A stretch of DNA of 64,000 nucleotides from Halieaceae bacterium UBA5044 (GCA_002416125.1 DIBU01000022.1:1-64000); one strand, 5' to 3'. Positions 24,966 through 35,685 are shown, numbered from the stretch's first letter. Numbers and translations are program-made. Notes: generated from the letters alone by a model not told the origin.

Positions 24966-25131
24966 CGCTGGCGTGCGCAGGCGGCTGGCGGTGCATGAGT
25001 ATGCAGACTGCCGTGACCGGAGCCGATGCCGGGGCGCGCTGGCCTCGCGCTTTGTCCATCAAGTAAGATAGCGGGTTCCAGCGAGCATGGGCTGCTTGCA
25101 GCTCATGTCGCCCAACGCAACAGGATCTGCC

Positions 25132-26568
25132 ATGTTGACACCCGTACTTCTTTCCGGCGGCGTCGGAAGTCGCCTGTGGCCCGTATCGCGGGAGCTTCAC
25201 CCCAAGCAGTTTCTGCCCCTGGCCGGGGAGTTGACCATGCTGCAGCAAACCCTGGCGCGCACGGGCTCCCTGCAGGCGCGGGCCCCGGTGGTGGTCTGCA
25301 ATGAAGAACACCGTTTCATGGTTGCCGAGCAGCTGCGCCAGGTCGGCATCAAGGCCGGCGCACTGATTCTCGAGCCTGAGGGGCGCAACACGGCACCGGC
25401 GGTGGCCCTGGCGGCGCTGCACGAAATGGCACAGGACCCGGAGGCGGTGTTGCTGGTGCTGCCCGCGGATCACCTGATCCAGCAGGTGGAGGCCTTTGCC
25501 GAGGCGGTTGCCCGGGCTTTGCCACTGGCCCGCGCTGGCCGCCTGATGACCTTTGGCGTAGTGCCACACACACCTGAAACCGGCTACGGCTATATCCGCT
25601 GTGGCGCGGCGCTGGGGGATGATCTCTACACCCTCGACGCGTTCGTCGAGAAGCCCGACAGCGCCACCGCCCAGGCCTACCTTGAGAGCGGCAGCTACCT
25701 CTGGAACAGCGGCATGTTTCTGCTGCGGGCCGAAACCTACCTGGCGCAGTTGGCCGAATTCCAGCCGGCGATGCTGGCCAGCTGTCGGCGCGCAATGCAG
25801 GAGTCGACGCAGGATATGGATTTCATTCGCCCCGAGGCAGATGCCTTCGCCGCCTGTCCCGCTGACAGCATCGACTACGCGGTGATGGAGCACACCCGGG
25901 AAGGCGGCGTGATCGCGCTGGACTGCGGCTGGAGCGATGTCGGCGCCTGGTCGGCGCTGTGGGAAGTGGCAGCGCGCGACCCGCAGGGCAACGTCAGCCA
26001 GGGCGATGTGATGCTGGACAACTGCCGTGACAGCTATTTCCGCAGTGAGTCCCGCCTGCTGGCGGCCACGGGGGTCGCGAATCTTGTGGTTGTGGAGACT
26101 GCTGACGCCGTGCTGGTGGCCGACCGCGACCAGGTGCAGGACGTCAAGCGGATTGTCAGCCGCCTGAAGGCCGAATCGCGGCCAGAGGCATCACTGCATT
26201 CGCGTGTTTATCGCCCCTGGGGTTCCTATGAAACGCTGGTCAGCGCCGATCGTTTCCAGGTCAAGCGCATTATTGTCAATCCGGGGCAGACACTGTCATT
26301 GCAAATGCATCATCACCGCGCCGAGCACTGGATCGTGGTGCACGGCACTGCAGAGGTGACCTGCGAAGAGAAGGTCTTCATGCTGGGAGAGGATGAATCC
26401 ACGTATATCCCCCTCGGCCGCAAGCACCGCCTCGCCAACCCCGGACGCATTCCTCTCGAACTGATTGAGGTGCAGTCGGGGACGTACCTCGGCGAGGATG
26501 ATATCGTGCGTTTTGAGGATGTTTATGGCCGCGAGAAGGCCGCCCAGGCACGCAAGGAGAGCCACTGA
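25132..26568 (+). CDS. manC: Mannose-1-phosphate guanylyltransferase / mannose-6-phosphate isomerase
   Basis: 478 residues from MLTPVLLSGGVGSRLWPVSRELHPKQF, the nucleotidyltransferase signature of bifunctional type II enzymes (ManC/AlgA/XanB). The C-terminal cupin carries the isomerase motif PGQTLSLQMHHHRAEHW. It would make mannose 6-phosphate from fructose 6-phosphate and GDP-mannose from mannose 1-phosphate; ManB further down supplies the mutase step. Its stop overlaps the galU ATG (TGATG). Confidence 0.93.
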   Translation: MLTPVLLSGGVGSRLWPVSRELHPKQFLPLAGELTMLQQTLARTGSLQARAPVVVCNEEHRFMVAEQLRQVGIKAGALILEPEGRNTAPAVALAALHEMAQDPEAVLLVLPADHLIQQVEAFAEAVARALPLARAGRLMTFGVVPHTPETGYGYIRCGAALGDDLYTLDAFVEKPDSATAQAYLESGSYLWNSGMFLLRAETYLAQLAEFQPAMLASCRRAMQESTQDMDFIRPEADAFAACPADSIDYAVMEHTREGGVIALDCGWSDVGAWSALWEVAARDPQGNVSQGDVMLDNCRDSYFRSESRLLAATGVANLVVVETADAVLVADRDQVQDVKRIVSRLKAESRPEASLHSRVYRPWGSYETLVSADRFQVKRIIVNPGQTLSLQMHHHRAEHWIVVHGTAEVTCEEKVFMLGEDESTYIPLGRKHRLANPGRIPLELIEVQSGTYLGEDDIVRFEDVYGREKAAQARKESH

Positions 26569-27395
26569 TGATCAAGAAATGCCTGTTTCCGGTTGCTGGT
26601 TATGGCACCCGCTTCCTGCCCGCGACCAAGAGCATGCCCAAGGAGATGCTGCCCATCGTCAACAAGCCGCTGGTGCAGTACGGCGTGGAAGAGGCCATCG
26701 CGGCGGGCATGACGACCTGTGCCATGGTGACCGGGCGCGGCAAGCGCAGCATCGCTGATCACTTCGATATCAGCTTTGAACTGGAGCACCAGATTTCCGG
26801 TACCGGCAAGGAAGTGTACCTGGAAAGCATTCGCAACGTTCTGGACAAGGGCGTGTTCACCATGGTGCGCCAGCGCGAGATGAAAGGCCTGGGCCACGCG
26901 ATACTGACCGGCGAGGCCCTGATCGGCAGCGAACCCTTTGGCGTGGTGCTGTCGGATGACCTCTGCATCAACGATGGGCCGGGCGTGCTCAGCCAGATGG
27001 CGGAACTGTATCGCCAGTTTCGCTGCTCGATTGTCGCCATTCAGGAAGTGCCCATGGAGGAAGTGCACAAATACGGCGTGATTGCCGGTGAGAGCCTGAA
27101 GGATGGTATTTACCGCGTCGACAAGATGGTGGAAAAACCGGATGCTGCCTCTGCACCCTCCAATCTGGCGATCATCGGCCGCTACATCCTCACGCCGGAT
27201 ATCTTCGACATCCTGCGCGAGACGCCGCCCGGCGCCAACGGCGAGGTACAGCTCACCGATGCATTGCAGACCCAGGCACGGCAGGGTTGCGTCATGGCCT
27301 ACAAATTCTCGGGCCGTCGGTTCGACTGCGGCAGTGTGCCGGGCTTTGTCGAGGCCACCAACTTCGTCTACGAAAACTACTATTCACAGCCGTAG
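26568..27395 (+). CDS. galU: UTP-glucose-1-phosphate uridylyltransferase
   Basis: 275 residues, with the N-terminal signature CLFPVAGYGTRFLPATKSMPKEMLPIVNKPLVQYGVEEA, close to the Pseudomonas length (about 279). It makes UDP-glucose for exopolysaccharide, lipopolysaccharide and trehalose pathways. Start overlaps the manC stop by one base. Confidence 0.96.
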   Translation: MIKKCLFPVAGYGTRFLPATKSMPKEMLPIVNKPLVQYGVEEAIAAGMTTCAMVTGRGKRSIADHFDISFELEHQISGTGKEVYLESIRNVLDKGVFTMVRQREMKGLGHAILTGEALIGSEPFGVVLSDDLCINDGPGVLSQMAELYRQFRCSIVAIQEVPMEEVHKYGVIAGESLKDGIYRVDKMVEKPDAASAPSNLAIIGRYILTPDIFDILRETPPGANGEVQLTDALQTQARQGCVMAYKFSGRRFDCGSVPGFVEATNFVYENYYSQP

Positions 27396-27410
27396 GCGGA
27401 GCGCAAACTC

Positions 27411-28760
27411 ATGGAAAAACTGGACTGTTTCAAAGCCTACGATGTGCGTGGGCGCGTCCCCGACCAACTCAATGAGGAGATTGCGCGGCGCATCGGCCGG
27501 GCCTATGCCGAGGTGGTCAAGCCGCGCAAGGTCGTGGTGGGCCACGACATTCGCCTCACCAGTGAAGCCATCAAGGCAGCCCTGGCGGACGGCCTGCGTG
27601 AGCAGGGGGTGGATGTCTACGATATCGGGCTGTGTGGCACCGAGGAAATCTACTTCGCCACCAGCCACGCGCAAATGGATGGCGGTATCGTGGTGACGGC
27701 GAGCCACAACCCCAAGGATTTCAACGGCATGAAGTTCGTGCGCGAGGAATCCAGGCCGATATCCGGCGACAGCGGCCTCGCCGATATCCGCGCGCTGGCC
27801 GAGGCCAACCACTTTACACGGGCCGCCACCCACGGCCGCTACCTGCCGCTGGATACCTCCTCTGCCTACATCGAGCACCTGCTGTCCTATGTCGATGTCG
27901 ATGCACTGCCCCCGCTGCGCATCGTGGTGGACGCGGGAAACGGCGGCGCGGGGCGCGTCGTCGACCTGCTGGCGCCGCATCTGCCTTTCGAGTTCGTCCG
28001 CTTGCACCATGAGCCCGACGGCCACTTCCCCAATGGCGTGCCCAACCCGCTGCTGCAGGAAAATCGTGCCGTGACCAGCGCCGCAGTCCTCTCTGAGGGT
28101 GCCGACCTGGGGCTGGCCTGGGATGGCGACTTTGACCGCTGTTTCTTCTTCGATGAGCGCGGCGAGTTTGTCGAGGGCTATTACCTCGTGGGCCTGCTGG
28201 CGGAAATGGCCCTGGAACAGCACCCGGGAGCGGCGATCATTCACGATCCGCGGCTGGTGTGGAACACTATCGATCGCGTGCAGAAGCTCGGTGGGCGCGC
28301 GGTGGAAAGCAAGACCGGCCACGCGTTTATCAAGGAGAGGATGCGGGCGGAGAACGCGGCCTACGGCGGTGAAATGAGCGCCCATCACTATTTCCGCGAC
28401 TTTGCCTTTTGCGACAGCGGCATGATTCCCTGGCTGCTGGTTGCAGCCCAGCTCGGTCGCCGCGGCATGCCGCTCTCATCGCTGGTTGCGGAATGCATGG
28501 CGGCGTTTCCCTGCAGCGGCGAGATCAATCGCAGTGTCGATGACCCGGCCGCGGTGCTGGCGAAGGTCGCGGCGCGCTATCGCCCGCAGGCACTGGAGGA
28601 GTCCTCGGTGGACGGGCTATCCATGGCGTTTGCGGATTGGCGCTTCAATCTTCGCCTGTCGAACACGGAACCTGTGGTGCGTTTGAACGTGGAAAGCCGC
28701 GGTGATGTCGACCTGATGAGGACGCAAACCAGTGCCCTGCTGGCGCTGATCGACGCCTAG
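27411..28760 (+). CDS. manB: Phosphomannomutase, CpsG/ManB type
   Basis: 449 residues. MEKLDCFKAYDVRGRVPDQLNEEIA and the phosphoserine loop VTASHNPKDFNGMKFVREESRPISGD match E. coli CpsG/ManB more closely than AlgC. The metal-binding loop reads WDGDFDRCFFFDERGEF, and a C-terminal phosphate-binding motif SNTEPVVRLNVES is present. It converts mannose 6-phosphate to mannose 1-phosphate for ManC. Its stop overlaps the convergent pgi stop. Confidence 0.93.
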   Translation: MEKLDCFKAYDVRGRVPDQLNEEIARRIGRAYAEVVKPRKVVVGHDIRLTSEAIKAALADGLREQGVDVYDIGLCGTEEIYFATSHAQMDGGIVVTASHNPKDFNGMKFVREESRPISGDSGLADIRALAEANHFTRAATHGRYLPLDTSSAYIEHLLSYVDVDALPPLRIVVDAGNGGAGRVVDLLAPHLPFEFVRLHHEPDGHFPNGVPNPLLQENRAVTSAAVLSEGADLGLAWDGDFDRCFFFDERGEFVEGYYLVGLLAEMALEQHPGAAIIHDPRLVWNTIDRVQKLGGRAVESKTGHAFIKERMRAENAAYGGEMSAHHYFRDFAFCDSGMIPWLLVAAQLGRRGMPLSSLVAECMAAFPCSGEINRSVDDPAAVLAKVAARYRPQALEESSVDGLSMAFADWRFNLRLSNTEPVVRLNVESRGDVDLMRTQTSALLALIDA

Positions 28761-30418
28761 CCTGTTGTTGTTCGCGCCGCCGCCTGCGCCCTGAACCACT
28801 CGGCTATCAGCCGTTCACTGGCCGGGTCCAGAGTCTTGTCGGCCTCTGGGTGGTCCAGACGCCGCAAGATGCTCTGGCCGATATCCTTGCCGAGCTCCAC
28901 GCCCCACTGATCGAAGGCGTTCACGCCCCACAACTGGCTGCTGCAGAAGGTGCGGTGTTCATACAGGGCCAACAGTGCGCCCAGGGTATGGGGGGTCAGG
29001 GCATCCAGCGTGATAACGCTGTGTGGCCTGCTGCCGGGAATCACCAGGTGCGGTGCCAGTTGCCTTGCGGCGCTTTCCTCCATGCCGCGTTCCTGCAGGC
29101 TGGCGAGCGCCTCGTCCTGGCTGCGCCCAATCATCAGGGCGCGGCTCTGGGCCAGCCCGTTGGCGACCAGCAGGCGGTGCTGCGCCGCTTCTCCCGTGGT
29201 GGTCGTCAGCGGCAGAATCAGGTCCGCGGGGCACAGCCGTGTGCCCTGGTGCAGGAGCTGGTAGAACGAGTGTTGACCCATGGTGCCGGCGGCGCCCCAG
29301 AGCACCGGGGCGGTGTCGTAGCCGAGGGTCTCACCGTCGCGGCTTACGCGTTTGCCGTTGCTCTCCATGGTCAGTTGTTGCAGGTAGTCGGGGAGCCGTT
29401 CCAGACCCTGGTCGTAGGGCAGCACGACATGGTTCGCGGCCTGGAAGAAATTGCAGTACCAGACCTCCAGCAGGCTCATGAGGATCGGCAGATTCTGCGC
29501 ACTGTCGGCTTCCAGGAAGTGGCGGTCCATCGCCTCGGCGCCGGCAAGCAGTGCATTGAATCCATCCCAGCCAATAGCGATGGCGATACTCAGTCCGACC
29601 GCCGACCACAGGGAGAAGCGGCCACCGACCCAGTCCCACAGCGGCAGGCAATTGTCGGCGGGAATGCCAAAGGCTGCTGCCGCGTCGAGATCACTGGTAA
29701 TCGCCAGGAAATGGCGTGACCAGTCTTCATCCCCGGCGCCTGCGGTGCGCAGCCAGTGCTGCGCGGCCTCGCCGTTGGCGAGGGTCTCCTGGGTGCGGAA
29801 GGACTTCGAGCAGAGGATGAACAGCGTGGTTTCAGGCTGCACCTGCTGCAAGGTGTTCTGCAGGTCTGCAGGGTCCACGTTGGCCACATAGTGGCAGCGT
29901 ATGGGACCCTGCCAGGCCGGCAGCGCCGCGGTAACCAGCCGGGGGCCGAGATCGGAACCGCCAATGCCGATATTCACCACGTCGCGAATAGCCTGCCCGG
30001 AAAACCCCCTGAGCTCACCCGAGGTGATGCGCTCGCACCAGAGGCGCATGCGGTGCCGGGTATCTTCCACACGACTGAATTCGGTCTCCAGTCCGGCGGG
30101 TGCAGTGCGCGCACGCAGAAGGGTGTGCAGCGCCGGGCGCGCTTCGGTGTTGTTCAGTGCAACGCCGCTGAACAGCTGGCGGGCGCAGCGGGGAAGCTGC
30201 GCCTGTTCGGCGAGTCGCAACAGGGCGGCACGGCTGTCCCGACAGAGCAGCTGGCGGGAATAATCCAGGGTAAGCCCGGCAGCACTGGCCGTGAAATCGC
30301 CGGCACGCTGTACTTCGCGGTTGAACAGGGCGCTGACTGAGGTGCCGCGCATCCCCTCGGCCAGCGTCTGTAGCTCATGCCACGAGGGAAGGTCCGGGAG
30401 TTGCAGTGTGTGTGCCAT
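28757..30418 (-). CDS. pgi: Glucose-6-phosphate isomerase
   Basis: 553 residues, close to E. coli (549). The family signatures IGIGGSDLGPRLVTAAL and DQWGVELGK are present, plus WVGGRFSLWSAVGLSIAIAIG. It interconverts glucose 6-phosphate and fructose 6-phosphate, feeding both the galU and manC branches opposite it. The gene is convergent with manB, overlapping by 3 bases. Confidence 0.97.
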   Translation of the reverse strand: MAHTLQLPDLPSWHELQTLAEGMRGTSVSALFNREVQRAGDFTASAAGLTLDYSRQLLCRDSRAALLRLAEQAQLPRCARQLFSGVALNNTEARPALHTLLRARTAPAGLETEFSRVEDTRHRMRLWCERITSGELRGFSGQAIRDVVNIGIGGSDLGPRLVTAALPAWQGPIRCHYVANVDPADLQNTLQQVQPETTLFILCSKSFRTQETLANGEAAQHWLRTAGAGDEDWSRHFLAITSDLDAAAAFGIPADNCLPLWDWVGGRFSLWSAVGLSIAIAIGWDGFNALLAGAEAMDRHFLEADSAQNLPILMSLLEVWYCNFFQAANHVVLPYDQGLERLPDYLQQLTMESNGKRVSRDGETLGYDTAPVLWGAAGTMGQHSFYQLLHQGTRLCPADLILPLTTTTGEAAQHRLLVANGLAQSRALMIGRSQDEALASLQERGMEESAARQLAPHLVIPGSRPHSVITLDALTPHTLGALLALYEHRTFCSSQLWGVNAFDQWGVELGKDIGQSILRRLDHPEADKTLDPASERLIAEWFRAQAAARTTTG

Positions 30419-30486
30419 GGTGCGCGCCGCTGTGTCAGGCGGCCAGTATAGGCAGGGCTAACCCGGCCTGCAATTCAGGTGTGCGC

Positions 30487-31449
<963 letters not shown>

Positions 31450-31561
31450 AGTATGAGGGCGTTGAAAATGCCCGCGCATGCTAGGTGGGTCGGGAGGGGG
31501 TGTCAAGCTTGGCGCCTTTGGCGGCGGCCCCCGGCACGCCGGCAGAGGGGGCAAATAATCC

Positions 31562-31590
31562 TTGCCCGAGGGGGTTGAGTTGAGTAAAAT
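31562..31590 (+). promoter_or_regulatory. rplU promoter
   Basis: TTGCCC (31562-31567), a 17-bp spacer and TAAAAT (31585-31590) give a plausible sigma70 promoter, with transcription starting near 31597 and a leader of about 125 nt before rplU. Confidence 0.65.
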
Positions 31591-31652
31591 CGCCGCCCTC
31601 CGCGACAGTTGCGCCCTGTGCGTATGCCGCGGAACCATGAGCACTGTTAGTG

Positions 31653-31690
31653 CCTGGCTCTGCCCCCTCGATAATCCAGGGTTATTTTTT
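31653..31690 (+). promoter_or_regulatory. Possible hairpin with T-run in the rplU leader
   Basis: CCTGG (31653-31657) can pair with CCAGG (31676-31680) across an 18-base loop and is followed by GTTATTTTTT. It may act as an attenuator for the L21-L27 transcript, but the stem is short. Confidence 0.25.
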
Positions 31691-31722
31691 GTCGCGAGCA
31701 GGCTAACTGAACGGAGAACACA

Positions 31723-32031
31723 ATGTACGCAGTTATTGAGAGCGGTGGCAAGCAGCATCGCGTGGTGGAGGGGGAGACCCTGAAGCTGGAGAAAATCGAA
31801 GTGGCCACCGGTGGCACGGTCGAATTCGACCGGGTATTGATGGTCGGCGGCGAGCAGGTCAAGATTGGTACTCCGCTGGTAGCGGGTGGCAAGGTGACGG
31901 CCGAAGTGGTCAGCCACGGTCGCCACAAGAAGGTTAAAATCGTCAAATTCAACCGCCGGAAGCACTATCGGAAAGAAACTGGCCACCGTCAGTGGTTCAC
32001 CGAAGTGAAAATCACTGCTATCACGGCGTAA
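31723..32031 (+). CDS. rplU: 50S ribosomal protein L21
   Basis: 102 residues, MYAVIESGGKQHRVVEGETLKLEKI opening and HGRHKKVKIVKFNRRKHYRKETGHRQWFTEVKI end, typical of L21. An ACGGAG site precedes the ATG. Followed 15 bases later by rpmA. Confidence 0.98.
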   Translation: MYAVIESGGKQHRVVEGETLKLEKIEVATGGTVEFDRVLMVGGEQVKIGTPLVAGGKVTAEVVSHGRHKKVKIVKFNRRKHYRKETGHRQWFTEVKITAITA

Positions 32032-32046
32032 CGGAGGCTAGCGACT

Positions 32047-32304
32047 ATGGCACACAAGAAAGCAGGCGGCAGTACTCGTAACGGTCGCGATTCCGAAAGC
32101 AAACGCCTTGGCGTCAAGCGCTTTGGTGGTCAGCTGGTGCAGGCAGGCAATATCCTGATTCGCCAGCGTGGCACCCGTTTCCACCCCGGCGCCAATGTGC
32201 GCTGTGGCCGCGACCACACGCTGTTCGCGACCGCGGAAGGGCGGGTGGAGTTTGTGACCCGAGGCCCGAAGAACCGGAAATACGTGCAGGTGGTGAGCGC
32301 CTGA
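32047..32304 (+). CDS. rpmA: 50S ribosomal protein L27
   Basis: 85 residues, MAHKKAGGSTRNGRDSESKRLGVKRFGGQ; the N-terminus has the Gammaproteobacterial form without the cleaved Firmicute extension and reaches the peptidyl transferase centre. Followed by a terminator. Confidence 0.98.
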   Translation: MAHKKAGGSTRNGRDSESKRLGVKRFGGQLVQAGNILIRQRGTRFHPGANVRCGRDHTLFATAEGRVEFVTRGPKNRKYVQVVSA

Positions 32305-32332
32305 TCAGGCGGACCAGCTGGCCGGATAGACA

Positions 32333-32364
32333 GAAGCCTCGTCAACTGACGGGGCTTTTTTTTT
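32333..32364 (+). terminator. rplU-rpmA terminator
   Basis: GAAGCCTCGTCA pairs with TGACGGGGCTT (one G-U), followed by nine T. It separates the L21-L27 unit from obgE, though read-through is likely because no strong promoter is seen before obgE. Confidence 0.75.
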
Positions 32365-32423
32365 AGAGTAACTGACGTTCGCAGAGGCGAACGCGCTCCG
32401 GCACGGGGCGCAACGGCCAAACC

Positions 32424-33605
32424 ATGAAATTTGTAGACGAAGCAAGCATCAAAGTGTTTGCGGGCAATGGCGGTAACGGCTGCCTGAGCTTCCGCAGGGA
32501 AAAGTTTGTGCCGCGCGGCGGCCCTGATGGGGGCGACGGTGGCGATGGCGGCAGTGTCATCATGGAGGCGGACGCAAACCTGAACACCATGGTTGACTAC
32601 CGTTTTGTGCGCAGCTACCGGGCCGAGAACGGCGAATCCGGCCGCAGTCGCAACTGCACCGGCAAGAGCGGGGAAGACCTCATTCTCCGGGTCCCGGTTG
32701 GCACGACCATCATTGATGAAGACAGCGCCGAGGTGCTCGGCGACCTGGCGGCGCACGGTGAGCGCCTGGTCGTGGCCCAAGGCGGCTGGCACGGACTCGG
32801 CAATGCGCGCTACAAATCCAGCACCAACCGTGCGCCGCGGCAAACCAGCCCCGGCACCGAAGGTGAGCAGCGCTCCCTGAAGCTGGAACTCAAGGTCCTT
32901 GCCGATGTGGGGCTGCTGGGTTTGCCGAACGCCGGCAAATCCACGCTGATCAGGGCGATCTCCGCGGCGCGTCCGAAAGTGGCCGACTACCCGTTCACCA
33001 CACTGGTGCCGAATCTGGGTGTGGTCAAGGTGGACGCCCACCGCAGTTTTGTCGTCGCGGACATCCCCGGCCTGATCGAGGGTGCCTCCGATGGCGCGGG
33101 GCTGGGTATCCGCTTTCTCAAGCACCTGACGCGGAACCGGATTCTCCTGCACCTGGTGGATATGGCACCGGTAGACGACAGTGAGCCTGCGGATGCGGCC
33201 CTCGCAATCGTGCGGGAGCTGGAGCGGTTCAGTCCCACGCTCGCCGCCCGCCAACGCTGGCTGGTGCTGAACAAGGTGGATCTGGTCCCCGAGGATGAGC
33301 TCGCTGCCCGTCGCGCGGCCTTGCTCGAGGCGCTGGATTGGCAGGGGCCGGTCTACGAGACGGCAGCCATCAGCGGCGCAGGCACCAAGCGCCTGTGTCA
33401 GGATCTGATGGTGGCGCTGGAGGAACAGAAGGCGCTGGAGCTCGCCGACCCGGAGGTGGCCGAAGCAGAGGCGGAGCAGCAGTCGCGGATGCAGCAGGAA
33501 GCGCGCGAACGCATTGAAGCCCTGCGTGCCCGTCACCGCCGGCAGCCGGAGGATGACGCCAGCGACGACGACAGCAACGATGTTGAAGTGGAATATGTGC
33601 ACTGA
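32424..33605 (+). CDS. obgE: GTPase Obg
   Basis: 393 residues. The glycine-rich OBG fold (about 1-158, KFVDEASIKVFAGNGGNGCLSFRREKFVPRGGPDGGDGGDGG) precedes the G domain with GLPNAGKST (G1), DIPGLIEG (G3) and NKVD (G4). The C-terminal tail is acidic (DDASDDDSNDVEVE). ObgE binds 50S precursors and links ribosome assembly to growth state. Its stop overlaps the proB ATG by one base. Confidence 0.97.
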   Translation: MKFVDEASIKVFAGNGGNGCLSFRREKFVPRGGPDGGDGGDGGSVIMEADANLNTMVDYRFVRSYRAENGESGRSRNCTGKSGEDLILRVPVGTTIIDEDSAEVLGDLAAHGERLVVAQGGWHGLGNARYKSSTNRAPRQTSPGTEGEQRSLKLELKVLADVGLLGLPNAGKSTLIRAISAARPKVADYPFTTLVPNLGVVKVDAHRSFVVADIPGLIEGASDGAGLGIRFLKHLTRNRILLHLVDMAPVDDSEPADAALAIVRELERFSPTLAARQRWLVLNKVDLVPEDELAARRAALLEALDWQGPVYETAAISGAGTKRLCQDLMVALEEQKALELADPEVAEAEAEQQSRMQQEARERIEALRARHRRQPEDDASDDDSNDVEVEYVH

Positions 33606-34732
33606 TGGCTGAACCGGATCGCGACACAATTGCCGCCAGCCGGCGCTGGGTCATCAAGGTGGGTAGCGCGCTGCTGACCAACGATGGCCGCGGTCTGGAT
33701 GCGGCGATGATTGGCAGCCTGGTTGCCCAGATTGCGGCGCTGCGGGAGCGCGGCGCAGAGGTGGTGCTGGTTTCCAGCGGCGCGGTCGCAGCCGGCCTGG
33801 TACGGTTGGGCTGGCCGAGGCGTCCCACCCGCCTGCACGAGCTGCAGGCGGCCGCGGCCGTGGGCCAGTCCTCGCTGATCCAGAGCTATGAAACCGCGTT
33901 TCGCGGTTACGATATTGTTTCGGCACAGGTGCTGTTGGGGCACGACGACATTACCGCGCGCGATCGCTACCTGAACGCCCGCAGTACGCTGACCACCTTG
34001 TTGCGCCTCGGTGTGGTGCCCGTCATCAACGAAAACGATACCGTGGTCACCGATGAAATCCGCTTTGGCGACAACGACACGCTGGCCGCCCTGGTGGCCA
34101 ACCTGATCGATGCCGATGCCCTGCTGCTGCTCACAGACCAGCAGGGCCTGTACGAGGAAGACCCCCGCCTCAACCCCTTCGCGGTGCTGGTGGATACGCG
34201 CGATGTGCACGATGAAGCGCTGGACCGGATGGCGGGGGAAGGTGGGGCACTGGGCCGCGGTGGTATGATCACCAAGCTGCGCGCGGCGCGCCTTGCAGCG
34301 CGTTCGGGGACCGAAACGGTCATTGCCAGCGGCCGCCACCCCGACGTTGTCGCTCAGGTAGCGGCGGGCAGCGCGCTGGGCACCTGGCTGCGCTCCGGCA
34401 GGCAATCGGAAAACGCCCGCAAGCAATGGTTGGCGGGCATGGTGCGCATCCCCGGCAGCCTGGAACTGGATGCCGGTGCGGTGCGTGTGCTCAAGGAGTC
34501 CGGTCGTAGCCTGCTGCCCGTAGGGGTGTGCGCCGTGACGGGCCAGTTTGAACGCGGTGATATGGTGCTATGCGTTGACCAGCAGGGGCGTGAAGTGGCG
34601 CGCGGCCTGGTGAACTACAGCGCGGACGAAGCGCGGCGCATTATGGGCAGACCGTCTGCCGAAATAGCGCCGTTACTGGGTTATCAAGGTGATGAAGAGC
34701 TGATTCACCGCGACAACCTGGTGCTGTGCTAG
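33605..34732 (+). CDS. proB: Glutamate 5-kinase
   Basis: 375 residues: amino-acid kinase domain (about 1-270, VIKVGSALLTNDGRG and QVLLGHDDITARDRYLNA) followed by a C-terminal PUA domain. First step of proline synthesis from glutamate. proA is not adjacent. It starts at the obgE stop, the usual obgE-proB pair. Confidence 0.96.
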   Translation: MAEPDRDTIAASRRWVIKVGSALLTNDGRGLDAAMIGSLVAQIAALRERGAEVVLVSSGAVAAGLVRLGWPRRPTRLHELQAAAAVGQSSLIQSYETAFRGYDIVSAQVLLGHDDITARDRYLNARSTLTTLLRLGVVPVINENDTVVTDEIRFGDNDTLAALVANLIDADALLLLTDQQGLYEEDPRLNPFAVLVDTRDVHDEALDRMAGEGGALGRGGMITKLRAARLAARSGTETVIASGRHPDVVAQVAAGSALGTWLRSGRQSENARKQWLAGMVRIPGSLELDAGAVRVLKESGRSLLPVGVCAVTGQFERGDMVLCVDQQGREVARGLVNYSADEARRIMGRPSAEIAPLLGYQGDEELIHRDNLVLC

Positions 34733-34756
34733 CGCCGCTGGAGGCCGCGAAAACCC

Positions 34757-35665
34757 ATGAGCCTGACACCCGAACTGCTGTTGGTTGCGTACTGTATCGC
34801 CATCGCGCTGCTGTCACTGGCCGGTGGTCTGCTGCCAAACTGGGTGAGGATGACCCACACCCGGACGCAGCTGGTGATGAGTTTTGTCTCGGGGTTGATG
34901 CTGGGTGTCGCGTTCTATCACCTGCTGCCCCACAGTATCGCCCTGCAGCCGCGCGAGTATGGCGCGGATGCATCGGTCTGGTGGTTGATGATCGGCCTCA
35001 TCACCATGCTCCTTTTGCTGCGCATGTTTCATTTTCATCAGCACGACTTCAGTGAGGAAGAACATGAGCACCATGATCATGACCACAGCCACGCGCACGG
35101 CCACGAGCACCACGGCGGGGCAGCTACCGTGCCCACAGCGCTGGTGCCCGCGCAGGCGGTTCCCGCTGCACACCGCCTGAGCTGGATTGGGCTCGCGCTT
35201 GGTCTGGGCGTGCACACGCTGATCGATGGCGTTGCCCTGGGAGCGGTGATGCAGGGCGAGGTCGGGCGCAGTGCGGGGCTGCTCGGCGTCGGTGTGTTTC
35301 TGGCTATCCTTCTGCACAAACCGCTGGATGCCATGTCCATCACCACCATTATGGAGGCGGGCGGTTGGAGCCGGCGCTCCCGTTCGCTGGCCAATCTCGG
35401 GTTTGCGCTGCTCTGCCCCCTGGGCGCGCTGCTGTTTTTCTTCGGGGTGGACCTGCTCGGGGATGCCCGTCATCACGCCGTGGCGGGTGCGCTGGCGTTT
35501 TCTGCCGGCGCCTTCATCTGCATTGCCCTGAGCGATCTGCTACCCGAGGTGCATTTTCACAGCCACGATCGCGGTAAATTGACTCTGGCCTTCCTTGCCG
35601 GGATTATACTGGCCTACGCGATAGGCGGGCTGGAGCCCGCCGGCGTGCACATGCACGGCGCCTGA
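34757..35665 (+). CDS. ZIP-family metal transporter
   Basis: 302 residues with about eight hydrophobic segments. A histidine-rich cytoplasmic loop (about residues 93-118, HFHQHDFSEEEHEHHDHDHSHAHGHEHHGG) lies between helices 3 and 4, and the metal-site helices read GLGVHTLIDGVALGA and FLAILLHKPLDAMSI. ZIP proteins carry zinc or other divalent metals into the cytoplasm. No regulator is adjacent, and specificity cannot be read from sequence. It follows proB by 24 bases. Confidence 0.8.
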   Translation: MSLTPELLLVAYCIAIALLSLAGGLLPNWVRMTHTRTQLVMSFVSGLMLGVAFYHLLPHSIALQPREYGADASVWWLMIGLITMLLLLRMFHFHQHDFSEEEHEHHDHDHSHAHGHEHHGGAATVPTALVPAQAVPAAHRLSWIGLALGLGVHTLIDGVALGAVMQGEVGRSAGLLGVGVFLAILLHKPLDAMSITTIMEAGGWSRRSRSLANLGFALLCPLGALLFFFGVDLLGDARHHAVAGALAFSAGAFICIALSDLLPEVHFHSHDRGKLTLAFLAGIILAYAIGGLEPAGVHMHGA

Positions 35666-35685
35666 TCAGAGGAAAGGAGAGGACC

